From: Zoogloeaceae bacterium | GTDB taxonomy: Bacteria > Pseudomonadota > Gammaproteobacteria > Burkholderiales > Rhodocyclaceae | NCBI GenBank assembly: GCA_024235635.1 | Contig: JACKMA010000006.1 | Coordinates: forward strand, 62,001-126,000 | Direction of reading: 5' to 3' | DNA length: 64,000 nucleotides | Part shown: piece after piece, positions 18,066 to 27,393 of the stretch | How the letters are laid out: each line of letters begins with the position of its first letter | How positions within the stretch are numbered: position 1 is the first letter of the stretch | Notes under the pieces: model-generated | The model's input: only the letters and a program-made list of their open reading frames with translations | What the model was told of the DNA's origin: nothing | The model's database searches: none | Translations under genes and position numbers: made by a program

Positions 18066-18150
18066 CACGATTCGGGTCCTGGGCGGATCGATCGGGGCCA
18101 AAGTTATCACGCCTCGGGCCAGCAGCGAAGCGCGGGCCGCGCGGCCCCGC

Positions 18151-18855
18151 TCAATCGCCGAAGCGCCGCCAGAGTTCGTCGAAGCGCGTAGCGAATGCGG
18201 CGACCGCGACGGCATCGTCGGTCAGCAGCAGATTCTCCTCGTTGGCGTGGCTGGCGCTGCGGGTCCAGTTGAAGCTGCCGTTGACCAGCACCCGGTCGTC
18301 GAACAGCGCGAACTTGTGATGCATGTGGGCCGGGCCGTCGTCGGTGGCCACCGCGATGCCCGCCCGCTGCAACCGGTCGATGTCGCTGCCGGCGTCGAAG
18401 CGCTTGTCGTCGTCGGTCACGATACGGATCGCGAGGCCGCGCCGGTGTGCCGCCAGGATGGCTTCGGTGATGCGGTCGTCGGCGATCGTAAACACGCAGA
18501 TGCGGACGTTGTCGCCGGCCCGGGAGAATTCGCGGATCAGGCCGCTGCGGCAGTCGTCACCAGGGCTGAACCAGGCCTCGCTGCGACCTTCCGGTCGATC
18601 GCCGCGTGCTGTGTCGATGCTGCGCGCGACTCGCTCCAGCCAGTTCAGCAGCGGCATCGTGTCGTCACCGGCCCGATGGCGGTCACGCACCAGTTCGAAC
18701 GCCGTGTTGCGGACGCGGCGCAGGGTTTCCTCGCCGAGGCCTTGGCCGAGCATCTGTTGGAGCAATTGCCGCTCGCGCCGGCTCAGGACGAGGTCGTCGA
18801 GGCTCGCCTGCAGGTGCGCGAGGACGCGGGCAAAGGCGGACTCGTCGTCGATCAT
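18151..18855 (-). CDS. Phospholipase D-like protein with a single HKD motif
   Basis: 234 residues. The first 100 or so are helical. The C-terminal half is a PLD fold with one complete HKD motif (HHKFALFD followed after six residues by GSFN) and the context NWTRSASHANEENLLL. Single-HKD members such as Nuc and mitochondrial cardiolipin hydrolase act as dimers on nucleic acid or phospholipid. There is no signal peptide or membrane segment. Its start overlaps the stop of the TPR-methyltransferase upstream (ATGA), making it the last gene of the T6SS operon. It could be a nuclease, a lipase or a secreted effector; I cannot choose between them. Confidence 0.8.
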   Translation of the reverse strand: MIDDESAFARVLAHLQASLDDLVLSRRERQLLQQMLGQGLGEETLRRVRNTAFELVRDRHRAGDDTMPLLNWLERVARSIDTARGDRPEGRSEAWFSPGDDCRSGLIREFSRAGDNVRICVFTIADDRITEAILAAHRRGLAIRIVTDDDKRFDAGSDIDRLQRAGIAVATDDGPAHMHHKFALFDDRVLVNGSFNWTRSASHANEENLLLTDDAVAVAAFATRFDELWRRFGD

Positions 18856-20228
18856 CGATGCCCGCCTTCGATGTCGGCAGCGGACTTGCGCGCACTCACG
18901 ACCAGCCCGTGCACCGGGCGCCCGGATTCGAGCCGCAATTCGGCCGACTGCAGCACGATGTCGCCGAAACCGAGCGCCGCGAGGCAGTCGCGCGCATAGG
19001 CGGGCCGGTGGCGGAAGCGGCCGCAGGCTTCGACCCGGTGCGCCGGCTGCTCTGCGTCGTCGTCGATCGCCTCGAGCGTGAAGGCCAGCATGCCGCCCGG
19101 CCGAAGGGTGCCATGGGCGGCACCGAGAATGCCTTCGAGCGGACCGAAGTAGCACAGGGTATCGGCCGCGACGACGAGGTCGAAATGGCGCTTTCGCTGC
19201 GCCATCCAGCACCCCAGTTCGGCTTTTTCGAGCTGGTCGTAGCAGCCCTTGCGCCGCGCTTCGTCGAGCATCCCTGCGGACAGGTCGACGCCGACCAGGG
19301 AACTCGCCCAGGGCCTCAGTCGCGGTCCGCACAAGCCCGTGCCGCAGCCGGCGTCGAGCACCGCCAGACGTGCGCCGGGATCGCCCAGCCGGGATGCCAG
19401 GGCGGTTTCGAGCAGGGCCGGCGCGCAGTAGTTGAGGATGCCTTCGAGCTTGTACTCGAAGCTGCCGGCGAACTGGTCGAAGGTGTATTCGAGGTAGTCG
19501 TCGCTGGCCCTTGCCAGCGCCTGTTCGCCGCTGGCGGCCGCATGCAGGTAGCGGGCCTCGGGATTGTCCGGGTCGACCGCCAGCCAGTCGGCGAACGCCT
19601 GGGCGGCTTTCTCGCGCTCGCCCAGGGCGTTCCAGGCAAGGCCCAGCAGGCGGTGGCCGTCGGCGTGGCGTGGGTCGATGACGACGGCGCGGCAGAAGAA
19701 TTCGGTGGCCGCCGCGGCATCGCCGCGGGCGGCGTGGATCATTCCCAGGTTGTTGTGGGCGCCGACATGTCCGGGCGCCTGCTCGATGGCCCGGCGACTG
19801 GCCTGCTCGGCCTGCTCGAGATCGCCGAGCTGCCGGTACAGCGCCCCCAGATTGTTCCAGGCGTCGGCAAATTCGGGACGTAGCGCGAGCGCCTGGCGAT
19901 AGGCCTCGGCCGCTTCCGTCGGCTCGCCGCACTCGAGCAGCACGTTGCCCAGATTGAGGTGATAGTCGGCGAAGCCCGCCTCGCGGGCAATCGCTGCGCG
20001 AATCGATTCGGCGGCCTCCCGCGGCCGGCCCTGATGATGGCGCAGCAGGCCGGTGAGATGCAGGACGTCCGGATGGTCGGGCACGACCGCGAGAATCTGT
20101 CGGTAGGCCGTGTCCGCCTTGTCGAGCTGGCCGGCTCGGTGCAGCGTCACGGCCAGCGCGATGGCTTCGTCGAGCGGCATTGCGCTGCCTTGGCCGGACG
20201 CCGGGATGTCGCCGTCGTCGCTATTCAC
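18852..20228 (-). CDS. TPR-repeat SAM-dependent methyltransferase (copy 2)
   Basis: About 458 residues. Around six TPR units occupy residues 15-250 (LNLGNVLLECGEPTEAAEAYRQAL-type repeats, each with the AWNNLGALY or AHNNLGMI core). A linker YTFDQFAGSFEYKLE leads to a Rossmann-fold methyltransferase with motif I LDAGCGTGLCGP, VGVDLSAGML and ADTLCYFGPL. It belongs to the predicted TPR-methyltransferase group (COG4976 type) and is clearly paralogous to the gene just upstream. The GTG start at 20228 overlaps that gene's end and has GAGG seven bases before it. The methyl acceptor is unknown; TPRs suggest a protein. Confidence 0.82.
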   Translation of the reverse strand: MNSDDGDIPASGQGSAMPLDEAIALAVTLHRAGQLDKADTAYRQILAVVPDHPDVLHLTGLLRHHQGRPREAAESIRAAIAREAGFADYHLNLGNVLLECGEPTEAAEAYRQALALRPEFADAWNNLGALYRQLGDLEQAEQASRRAIEQAPGHVGAHNNLGMIHAARGDAAAATEFFCRAVVIDPRHADGHRLLGLAWNALGEREKAAQAFADWLAVDPDNPEARYLHAAASGEQALARASDDYLEYTFDQFAGSFEYKLEGILNYCAPALLETALASRLGDPGARLAVLDAGCGTGLCGPRLRPWASSLVGVDLSAGMLDEARRKGCYDQLEKAELGCWMAQRKRHFDLVVAADTLCYFGPLEGILGAAHGTLRPGGMLAFTLEAIDDDAEQPAHRVEACGRFRHRPAYARDCLAALGFGDIVLQSAELRLESGRPVHGLVVSARKSAADIEGGHR

Positions 20229-21555
20229 CGCCCGGCCTCGCAGCGATGACGACCAGGCCCGCGACCGGATGCCCGCCTTCGAGGCGCAGCTCGGCGGGCT
20301 CGATCGCGACGTCGGTGAAACCGGCTGCGTCGATTGCTCGGGCAACGTAGTCCGGGTCGTGCTGGTAGCGGCCGTTGGCGCTCAGTCGCGAGCCTTCGCC
20401 GGCGCTTGCCTGCACCATCCGCTCGACCGTGAATGCCAGTGTGCCGCCCGGCGTGAGCGCCGACCGCGCGGCGCCGAGCACGGTCTCTAGCGGGCCGAAA
20501 TAACACAGCGTATCGGCCGACACGATCAAATGGAAACGGCTGCCGGCGGACTGCAACCAGGCCGTCAGTTCGGCCTGGTGGAGTTCGTCGTAGCAGGCTT
20601 TGGTGCGCGCCTGCTCGAGCATGCCAGCGGACAGGTCGATGCCGACCAGACGCCGGCACCACGGCGCCAGCAGCGGGCCGCACAGACCGGTGCCACAGCC
20701 GGCGTCGAGGATCTCGAACTGCTGCGCCGGCGCAGGCAGGCGCTCGGCCAGGGCGTCGCGCAGCAGATCGGGTGCGCGATACTGCAGGTCGGTGCGCAGC
20801 TTCTCCTCGAAGCTCGCGGCAAAGCGGTCGAAGGTGTAGCTGACATACGCATCGCTGGCACGCTCGGGCTTCACGTCGGCACATACCGCAGCATAGTGAT
20901 GGCGCGCGGCGGGGTTGTCGGGGTCGAGTTCGAGCCAGCGGCGGAAGGCCTCGGCGGCCTTGTCCGGCAGCCCGTGGGTGGCGTAGAGGATGCCGAGGAA
21001 ACGGTGCCCGTCGGGGTCTTCCGGGTCGACGCCGATGGCCGCCGCGCAACACGCGATGGCGCCTTCGATGTCGCCCCGCTGCCAGCGGATCAGGCCGAGG
21101 TTGTTGTGGGCATTGGTCAGCCGGTGGTCGAGTTCGATCGCCTTCAGGTAGGCCTGCTCGGCCTCCGCGGCCTGTTCGCGGGCGTCGTGGATCGCACCGA
21201 GATTGTTCCAGGCGCGGGCGCAGGCCGGGTCGATCGCGAGGGCTTCGCGATAGGCGGCCTCGGCCTCGTCGATGCGTCGGGCCTCGAGCAGCACGTTGCC
21301 GAGGTTCACATGGAAGTCGACGAAATCGGGGACCTGCGCGATCGCCCGGCGGATCAGCGCGATGCCCTCATCGGCGGCGCCGGTCTGGCACAGGAAGACG
21401 CCGTAGAAGTGCTGCAGGTCTGGATGCTCCGGTGCCACCTGAAGCAGTTGCTGGTAGAGCTCGCGGGCGGCTTCGAAGTGGTGCTCGCGGTGCATCCTGA
21501 GCGCCAGCTGGATGGCTTCGGGCAGGTCGAGGACGACTTCGCGACGCTCGGTCAT
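20221..21555 (-). CDS. TPR-repeat SAM-dependent methyltransferase (copy 1)
   Basis: 444 residues with the same plan as its downstream paralogue: an N-terminal TPR array (FHVNLGNVLLE, AWNNLGAIH, AHNNLGLIR), the linker YTFDRFAASFEEKL, then a methyltransferase fold with LDAGCGTGLCGP, VGIDLSAGMLEQAR and ADTLCYFGPLE. The two share long identical stretches in both halves, so they arose by tandem duplication. The gene begins 52 bases after the clpV stop, beyond a GC-rich stem-loop, and overlaps the next gene by eight bases. A link to T6SS is suggested by position only; modification of a secretion component or an effector is possible. Confidence 0.82.
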   Translation of the reverse strand: MTERREVVLDLPEAIQLALRMHREHHFEAARELYQQLLQVAPEHPDLQHFYGVFLCQTGAADEGIALIRRAIAQVPDFVDFHVNLGNVLLEARRIDEAEAAYREALAIDPACARAWNNLGAIHDAREQAAEAEQAYLKAIELDHRLTNAHNNLGLIRWQRGDIEGAIACCAAAIGVDPEDPDGHRFLGILYATHGLPDKAAEAFRRWLELDPDNPAARHHYAAVCADVKPERASDAYVSYTFDRFAASFEEKLRTDLQYRAPDLLRDALAERLPAPAQQFEILDAGCGTGLCGPLLAPWCRRLVGIDLSAGMLEQARTKACYDELHQAELTAWLQSAGSRFHLIVSADTLCYFGPLETVLGAARSALTPGGTLAFTVERMVQASAGEGSRLSANGRYQHDPDYVARAIDAAGFTDVAIEPAELRLEGGHPVAGLVVIAARPGGE

Positions 21556-21574
21556 GGCGGGGGTCTCGTTGCGG

Positions 21575-21600
21575 CGGCCCGGCCGCCGGGGGCCGGGCCG
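21575..21600 (-). other. GC-rich stem-loop between clpV and the methyltransferase cassette
   Basis: CGGCCCGG and CCGGGCCG pair across a ten-base loop just after the clpV stop codon. No U tract follows, so full intrinsic termination is unlikely. It may protect the upstream message or lower expression of the genes beyond it. Confidence 0.45.
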
Positions 21601-21607
21601 GACTCGA

Positions 21608-24373
21608 TCAGTCGAACTGATAGGTGAACTGGTTGTCCGCGACGCCGACCTCGACCTTGGCCACCGAGCGGCCCTCCATCAGGCGACCGAGGAACTCGCG
21701 CGCCAGATCGGGGAGCAGGGTGTTGGTCAGGATGGCATCGATCATGCGGCCGCCCGACTCCGATTCGGTGCAGCGCGCCACCACCAGCTTGACGACGTCG
21801 TCGGTATAGCTGAACGGTACCTTGTGCCGCTCTTCGACGCGCTTCTTGATGCGGCCGAGCTGCAGCACGACGATCTTGGCGAGAATTTCGTCCGACAGCG
21901 GGAAATACGGAATCGTCACCAGACGACCCAGCAGCGCCGGCGGGAAGACCTTCAGCAGCGGTTCACGCAGTGCCTTGGCCAAGCCCTCCGGGTCGGGCAT
22001 CAGTTCCGGGTCCTTGCACATACCGTCGATGAGCTCGGTGCCGGCGTTGGTGGTGAGCAGGATCAAGGTGTTCTTGAAGTCGATGAACCGTCCTTCGCCG
22101 TCTTCCATGAAGCCTTTGTCGAAGACCTGGAAGAAGATCTCGTGCACGTCCGAGTGGGCCTTTTCGACCTCGTCGAGCAACACCACCGAGTAGGGCTTGC
22201 GACGCACCGCCTCGGTCAGTACGCCGCCCTCGCCGTAGCCGACATAGCCCGGCGGCGCGCCCTTCAGCGTCGATACCGTGTGCGCCTCCTGGAACTCGCT
22301 CATGTTGATCGTGATCAGGTTCTGCTCGCCGCCGTACAGCGCTTCGGCCAGCGCCAGCGCGGTTTCGGTCTTGCCGACGCCCGAGGTGCCGGCCAGCATG
22401 AAGACGCCGATTGGCTTGTTCGGGTTGTCGATGCCGGCGCGCGAAGTCTGGATGCGCTTGGCGATCATCTCCATCGCATGGTCCTGGCCGATCACCCGCT
22501 GTCCCAGCAGTTCCGGCAGGCGCAGCACGGTCTCGACCTCGTTGCGCGCCATGCGGCCGACCGGGATGCCGGTCCAGTCCGCGACCACGCTGGCGACCGC
22601 CTGATAGTCGACGGTCGGCAGGATCAGCGGGTGCTCGCCCTGCAGCTCGGCGAGCTTCTCCTGGGCTTCCTTGAGTTCGGCCAGCAGCGCAGCGCGTTCC
22701 TCGTCGCTGAGGCCGGCCTGGGCCGGCTCGCCTTCCGCTGCAGTGGCGGCTTCACCGTCGCTGCCCCCCTGCTTCACCGCCTCGGCGGCGGCCTCCAGCG
22801 GACTGCCGGTGCCTTCCACCGGATCGTCGTCGCCGCGCAGCTTCGCCCGCAGCGCCAGGATCTGGTCCACCAGTTCCTTCTCGCTGCCCCATCGTGCATC
22901 GAGGCCGGCGAGGCGCTCGCGCTCGGCGGCGAGGGCTTCGTCGGCCACCGCTTCGCGCTCGGCGACGTCGATGCCGATCGCCTTCTCGCGGCCGATGATC
23001 CGTTCCTCGACTTCCAGCGCCTCGATCCGGCGGCGGCAGTCCTCGACCTCGGCCGGCGTCGAGTGCAGGCTGACCGCGACCCGGGCGCATGCGGTGTCGA
23101 GCAGGCTGACCGACTTGTCCGGCAACTGGCGCGCAGGAATGTAGCGGTGGGACAGTTTGACCGCGGCTTCGAGGGCCTCGTCGAGCACCTGCACCTTGTG
23201 ATGGCCCTCCATCATCGTCGCGACGCCCCGCATCATCAGGATCGCCTTGTGTTCCGACGGCTCGTCCACCTGGACGACCTGGAAGCGCCGGGTCAGCGCC
23301 GGGTCCTTCTCGATGTGCTTCTTGTATTCGGCCCAGGTGGTCGCGGCGACAGTGCGCAGCGTGCCGCGGGCGAGCGCCGGCTTCAACAGGTTGGCGGCGT
23401 CGCCGGTGCCGGCGGCACCACCGGCGCCGACCAGGGTGTGCGCCTCGTCGATGAACAGGATGATCGGCTTGGGCGAAGACTGGACCTCCTCGATCACCTG
23501 CCGCAGGCGGTTCTCGAATTCGCCCTTCATGCTGGCACCGGCCTGCAGCAGGCCGACATCCAGCGTCTTCAGCGAGACATCGGCCAGCGACGGCGGCACG
23601 TCACCGGCGACGATGCGCTGGGCAAAGCCCTCGACCACCGCGGTCTTGCCGACGCCGGCCTCGCCGGTCAGGATCGGATTGTTCTGGCGCCGTCGCATCA
23701 GGATGTCGATGACCTGGCGGATCTCCTCGTCGCGGCCGACGATCGGATCCATCTTGCCGCTCCTGGCCTGGTCGGTCAGATCCACCGTGAACTGCTTCAG
23801 CGCTTCCTGCTTGCCCATCGCCGCCGGCGCGACGGCGCCGCTGGCTTCACCCGGTTCGGCGCCGGCGGCAAAACCGTCGGTCGGCGCCTGGTTGTCCTCG
23901 GGCGAGCCCGAGACGACCTGGGCGAAGTGATCGGACAGATCCTCGACCTTGACCTTGTCGAATTCCTTCGAGATCTGCAACAGGGCGTTTCTGAGGCGGC
24001 TGGTCTTGAGCCCGCCGACGAGCAGGTGTCCGGTGCGCACCTGGACCTCGCCGAACATCAGCGAACCATAGACCCATCCGCGTTCGACCAGATCGGAGAT
24101 CTGCTCGGACAGATCGGAGATCGAGGTCGAACCCCGCGGAAGCTGGTCGAGGGCAGACGTGATGTCGGCGGCGAGCCGCGACGGATCGACTTCGTAGTGC
24201 TGCAGAATCCGGTGCAGGTCGGAGTCCTGGTTATTCACGATCTGCTGGATCCAGTGCACCAGTTCGACGTAGGGGTTGCCCCGCAGCTTGCAGAATACCG
24301 TTGCGCCCTCGATGGCCTTGTAGCCCAGGCTGTTCAGCTTGCCGAAAAGTGCCACTCGGCTGATCTCGCTCAT
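21608..24373 (-). CDS. clpV: T6SS ATPase TssH (ClpV)
   Basis: 921 residues, typical for ClpV1. The N-terminal domain (about residues 1-160) is the form that binds the TssC sheath helix. The first AAA module has Walker A GEAGVGKTA at about 237-245 and Walker B ILFIDEAHTL. A coiled-coil middle domain follows (EERIIGREKAIGIDVAEREAV). The second AAA module has GTSGVGKTE and VVLLDEVEKAH. The protein disassembles the contracted sheath so its subunits can be reused. GAGGGG lies six bases before the ATG, and longer frames upstream are not needed. It is 55 bases downstream of tssG. Confidence 0.95.
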   Translation of the reverse strand: MSEISRVALFGKLNSLGYKAIEGATVFCKLRGNPYVELVHWIQQIVNNQDSDLHRILQHYEVDPSRLAADITSALDQLPRGSTSISDLSEQISDLVERGWVYGSLMFGEVQVRTGHLLVGGLKTSRLRNALLQISKEFDKVKVEDLSDHFAQVVSGSPEDNQAPTDGFAAGAEPGEASGAVAPAAMGKQEALKQFTVDLTDQARSGKMDPIVGRDEEIRQVIDILMRRRQNNPILTGEAGVGKTAVVEGFAQRIVAGDVPPSLADVSLKTLDVGLLQAGASMKGEFENRLRQVIEEVQSSPKPIILFIDEAHTLVGAGGAAGTGDAANLLKPALARGTLRTVAATTWAEYKKHIEKDPALTRRFQVVQVDEPSEHKAILMMRGVATMMEGHHKVQVLDEALEAAVKLSHRYIPARQLPDKSVSLLDTACARVAVSLHSTPAEVEDCRRRIEALEVEERIIGREKAIGIDVAEREAVADEALAAERERLAGLDARWGSEKELVDQILALRAKLRGDDDPVEGTGSPLEAAAEAVKQGGSDGEAATAAEGEPAQAGLSDEERAALLAELKEAQEKLAELQGEHPLILPTVDYQAVASVVADWTGIPVGRMARNEVETVLRLPELLGQRVIGQDHAMEMIAKRIQTSRAGIDNPNKPIGVFMLAGTSGVGKTETALALAEALYGGEQNLITINMSEFQEAHTVSTLKGAPPGYVGYGEGGVLTEAVRRKPYSVVLLDEVEKAHSDVHEIFFQVFDKGFMEDGEGRFIDFKNTLILLTTNAGTELIDGMCKDPELMPDPEGLAKALREPLLKVFPPALLGRLVTIPYFPLSDEILAKIVVLQLGRIKKRVEERHKVPFSYTDDVVKLVVARCTESESGGRMIDAILTNTLLPDLAREFLGRLMEGRSVAKVEVGVADNQFTYQFD

Positions 24374-24428
24374 GCTTGCCCCTCGCGGTTTCGTTGTTCG
24401 GTTGATCGGATCAATGGTTCTCGGTCGC

Positions 24429-25469
24429 TCACGCGGCCAGCGGCTCGGTACCCGGCAGCCCGGAGACCCGGTCGACGTCGAGCACCAGGTCGTCGGCGTC
24501 ACGTTCGCTGCGGCGAGTGCCGATCCAGGTGGTGTAGCCGAGGCGGCCGCTGTCGCCCAGACGCGTCTGGGGTACCTCGTCGGCCGCGAGCAGCAGTTGT
24601 GCGTCCCACGCGAACTCGAGGCCGAAATAGTTGCGCACCGCCGCCGCCAGTTGCGCCAGGCAACCGTCCCCGGGCAGGAAGGATTCGTACTGCGCGAGGC
24701 TCAGCGCGCCGATGCGCAGGCGGAACTTGTGCTGTCTGTCCCACACCCGTGAACCGACCACGATGTCGCGTCCGAGACGACTGAAGGCGCCGCCCAGCCG
24801 GCTGCGCTCGGAGGCCGGCACGGGCATCCAATGGCCGACGAACTGCTCGACCGTGACCGGCACGCGGAAGAAGCCGGACAACAGCTTGCCGAGCCCTTCT
24901 GCGTTGCGGATCTGACGGTTCAGCAGGCCGATGAAATGGAGCTTGGCGAAATCCGGAAAGGCGTCGCGCCGGCGAACCTGCGGGGTGCCGAGACCGCCCA
25001 GCGAACCCAGCCAGATGCCGAAACGGTCCTGTTGCGGGCGGTCGAGGCTGACCGTCGGCTGGGCGTCGGCCCAGGCGCGGTAGAACATTTCCAGGTAGCG
25101 GTGCTGCAGTAAGTCGAGGAAGCGCGCCAGGGTCGGATCGTTGCCGTGCAGCAGGCGTGAGCGCGCGTATTCGGTGATGTGCAGCGGCATCGGACCGTTG
25201 GGACCGAGCAGGCCGAAGAAGCGGACCTCGAGCCGCGGCGCCCGTGCGCCGCTGGCAGGCACCGCGCGCGCCAGCGTGGACTGGGCGAATGCTACCGACG
25301 GCTCTTGCCCGAGGCGCACCGGCTCGTCGGAAGGGCGCAGCGCCCGGCCGATGCGCGGCTTTTCGGGATTGAGGCACTCGGTGCGGCGCAGCGCCTGGTA
25401 GAAGTCGTACGACCAGGGCTCGCGCGCAAGCTGCTGCAGGAAGCTCAGAAAATCGGGCGAAGTCCGCAT
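24429..25469 (-). CDS. tssG: T6SS baseplate subunit TssG
   Basis: 346 residues. Family hallmarks are the N-terminal FYQALRRTECLNPEKPRIG, the central VRFFGLLGPNGPMPLHITEY (ends VRFFGLLG and LHITEY) and the C-terminal YTTWIGTR. TssG forms the wedge complex with TssF, TssE and TssK in the T6SS baseplate. Its ATG at 25469 lies inside the 3' end of tssF, a 25-base overlap that suggests translational coupling. No unusual residues are evident. Confidence 0.95.
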   Translation of the reverse strand: MRTSPDFLSFLQQLAREPWSYDFYQALRRTECLNPEKPRIGRALRPSDEPVRLGQEPSVAFAQSTLARAVPASGARAPRLEVRFFGLLGPNGPMPLHITEYARSRLLHGNDPTLARFLDLLQHRYLEMFYRAWADAQPTVSLDRPQQDRFGIWLGSLGGLGTPQVRRRDAFPDFAKLHFIGLLNRQIRNAEGLGKLLSGFFRVPVTVEQFVGHWMPVPASERSRLGGAFSRLGRDIVVGSRVWDRQHKFRLRIGALSLAQYESFLPGDGCLAQLAAAVRNYFGLEFAWDAQLLLAADEVPQTRLGDSGRLGYTTWIGTRRSERDADDLVLDVDRVSGLPGTEPLAA

Positions 25470-27319
25470 CGTGGCTTCCAGTGCATCAGTTCGCCCCGGC
25501 CCATCGACCGCAACGTGGTCTCGGTAAAGCTGTTGACGCTGGCATGGCGCGCGAAGAAGCGCTCGAGCACGCTGCCGAGCAGGAAGGCGCTGCCACCCTC
25601 GAAGTGCATCTCGTCGAGTTCCAGCGTGATGCCGATGCCGCGCCCGAAGCACAGCGGGCCGGGCATCGGCAGGCGCTTGAGTACCGGCTCGGTGTGGATG
25701 CTGCGCACGCCTTCGATCTGGCGCGCGCTGGCCACGTCCTCGGTCGGGGAATGCAGTTCCAACAGTTCGCGCAACGCCGCCGCACCCTGCTGCGGGCTGG
25801 AGTCGAGCAGCGACAGGTAATTCAGCGACAGGTGGCTGATGAAGCGCCAGGCGGCGGAACCGTGGGCCACCGATGCATACGGGCGCGAGGGGCCCCTGAC
25901 GCAGTGGATCGACGCCACCGGGGCGGCCACTTCCAGCGAGAAGTCGGTTGCGGCATTGCCGTAGGGCATCAGCAGCGGCAGGTCGCGATTGGTGCACAGC
26001 GCCTTCAACGACAGCTGACGCAGGTCGGCCCGATACGGCGCCTCGTCGGGATCCACCAGCGAAATGAAGACCTCGCTGCCGATATAGCTGGTCCTCGAGC
26101 CGTAGCGCTTCTGGCGCTCGGAAAAGATGCGGGGCTCCCGGCGCAGCGTGTAATAGGCATGCGGGCTGTTGCCGCTGGCATGGTAGCTGGCGTAGAAGGC
26201 CTCGAAACGTTGCTCGCTGTCGGCGCCGGCGCCGAAGCCGCTGACCTCGGTCAGGTCGAAGATCTCGTAGTCCATCGGCCGCGTGCGATCGGCGACGACG
26301 TGGTGCTCGTGCCCGCTGTCGCTGATGCGGATGCGGTCGGTGCGCTTTTCGAACAGGTTGATGGCCGGCACGCAGTGCAGCGCGAAGTTGTTGGCATCGA
26401 CCACGCTCTCGAGGACCGGGTCGCCGCGGCCGAACAGCAGCACCAGATCGATCGCCTCGCCGGTGCAGCGCGATACCGCCCGCGCCAGTCCGTCCACCTC
26501 GAAGAACAGGTAGCGTTGCGGGAAGGCGAAGTACTCCTGCAACAGGCGATAGCCGCCGAAATTGCGTGCGGACACCGGCAGCAGTGCTTCGTCGTCGTCG
26601 AAGCCGACGGTTCGGACGGCCTCCGCCGGCACGAACTCATGCCAGTTCGCAGGTCGTTCGGGTGGACACAGCAGGGCCCCGACGATATTGGCGCCGATCA
26701 GCTCAAAGAGCTTGAAGGCGACTTCGTCGGCACCGCCGAGGAAGATCCGCAGCGATGCCAGGTCGAGTTCGCTGATCGGCATGCCGGGCGCCGCCTTCAA
26801 CCGCAGGCGGACGCCGCCCTTGATCCTCGATCCGACCGGCAGCGAATTGAGCGGCAGATCGGGCGCGAAGGAAAAGTAGCGGGCTTCGACCAGTTCCAGC
26901 GGCCACAGCGTCAGGTCCTGGGCGGTGGTGAACTGGCATTCTGTGGCATCGGCCTTGCCGCCATTGGCACGCAGCACCGTGCCGCGAGGCAGCGTGATGC
27001 CGCGTGCGAGGTTCGATTCTTCGAGCTGCGGCCGCAGCTGGGCTACCAGCATCGACGGCGTCGGCGCCAGATACTGCGGATAGACCATTTCCAGCAGCCG
27101 CTGCGAAAAGCGCGGGAACTCTGCGTCGAGACGCAACTGCACACGCGCCGACATGAAGGCCACGCCCTCGAGCAGGCGCTCGACGTACGGGTCGGACACT
27201 TCGATGCCGTCCATCCCGAGTCGATTGGCGATCTTCGGAAACTCACGAGCGAACTCCGCGCCCATCTCGCGCAGATGCTGGAGTTCCTGGTTGTAGTAGC
27301 GCAGCAGCCGTGGATCCAC
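25445..27319 (-). CDS. tssF: T6SS baseplate subunit TssF
   Basis: 624 residues, normal for TssF (VasA/ImpG family). The N-terminus MDPRLLRYYNQELQHLREMG and the following EFAREFPKIANRLGM are diagnostic, with VERLLEGVAFMSARVQ shortly after. TssF is the largest wedge protein of the baseplate and contacts TssG and the tail hub. It follows tssE by 74 bases and overlaps tssG by 25. No frame break is visible. Confidence 0.96.
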   Translation of the reverse strand: MDPRLLRYYNQELQHLREMGAEFAREFPKIANRLGMDGIEVSDPYVERLLEGVAFMSARVQLRLDAEFPRFSQRLLEMVYPQYLAPTPSMLVAQLRPQLEESNLARGITLPRGTVLRANGGKADATECQFTTAQDLTLWPLELVEARYFSFAPDLPLNSLPVGSRIKGGVRLRLKAAPGMPISELDLASLRIFLGGADEVAFKLFELIGANIVGALLCPPERPANWHEFVPAEAVRTVGFDDDEALLPVSARNFGGYRLLQEYFAFPQRYLFFEVDGLARAVSRCTGEAIDLVLLFGRGDPVLESVVDANNFALHCVPAINLFEKRTDRIRISDSGHEHHVVADRTRPMDYEIFDLTEVSGFGAGADSEQRFEAFYASYHASGNSPHAYYTLRREPRIFSERQKRYGSRTSYIGSEVFISLVDPDEAPYRADLRQLSLKALCTNRDLPLLMPYGNAATDFSLEVAAPVASIHCVRGPSRPYASVAHGSAAWRFISHLSLNYLSLLDSSPQQGAAALRELLELHSPTEDVASARQIEGVRSIHTEPVLKRLPMPGPLCFGRGIGITLELDEMHFEGGSAFLLGSVLERFFARHASVNSFTETTLRSMGRGELMHWKPRCGLRPIF

Positions 27320-27393
27320 GTCGTTCCTGTTTCGGTGATGCCGGGATCAAGTGGTCCCGTCGGTGATTCGCTGCCCGCCTCGGGCCGATGGCA

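Noticed and set aside
18151..18855. PLD-like protein as a Tle5-type T6SS lipase effector
   Set aside because: Tle5 proteins are larger and have two HKD motifs; this has one and lacks a linked immunity gene.
21512..24784. Very long open frame opposite clpV
   Set aside because: It is antisense to a complete ClpV gene; high G+C keeps stops rare on the opposite strand, and the product resembles nothing.
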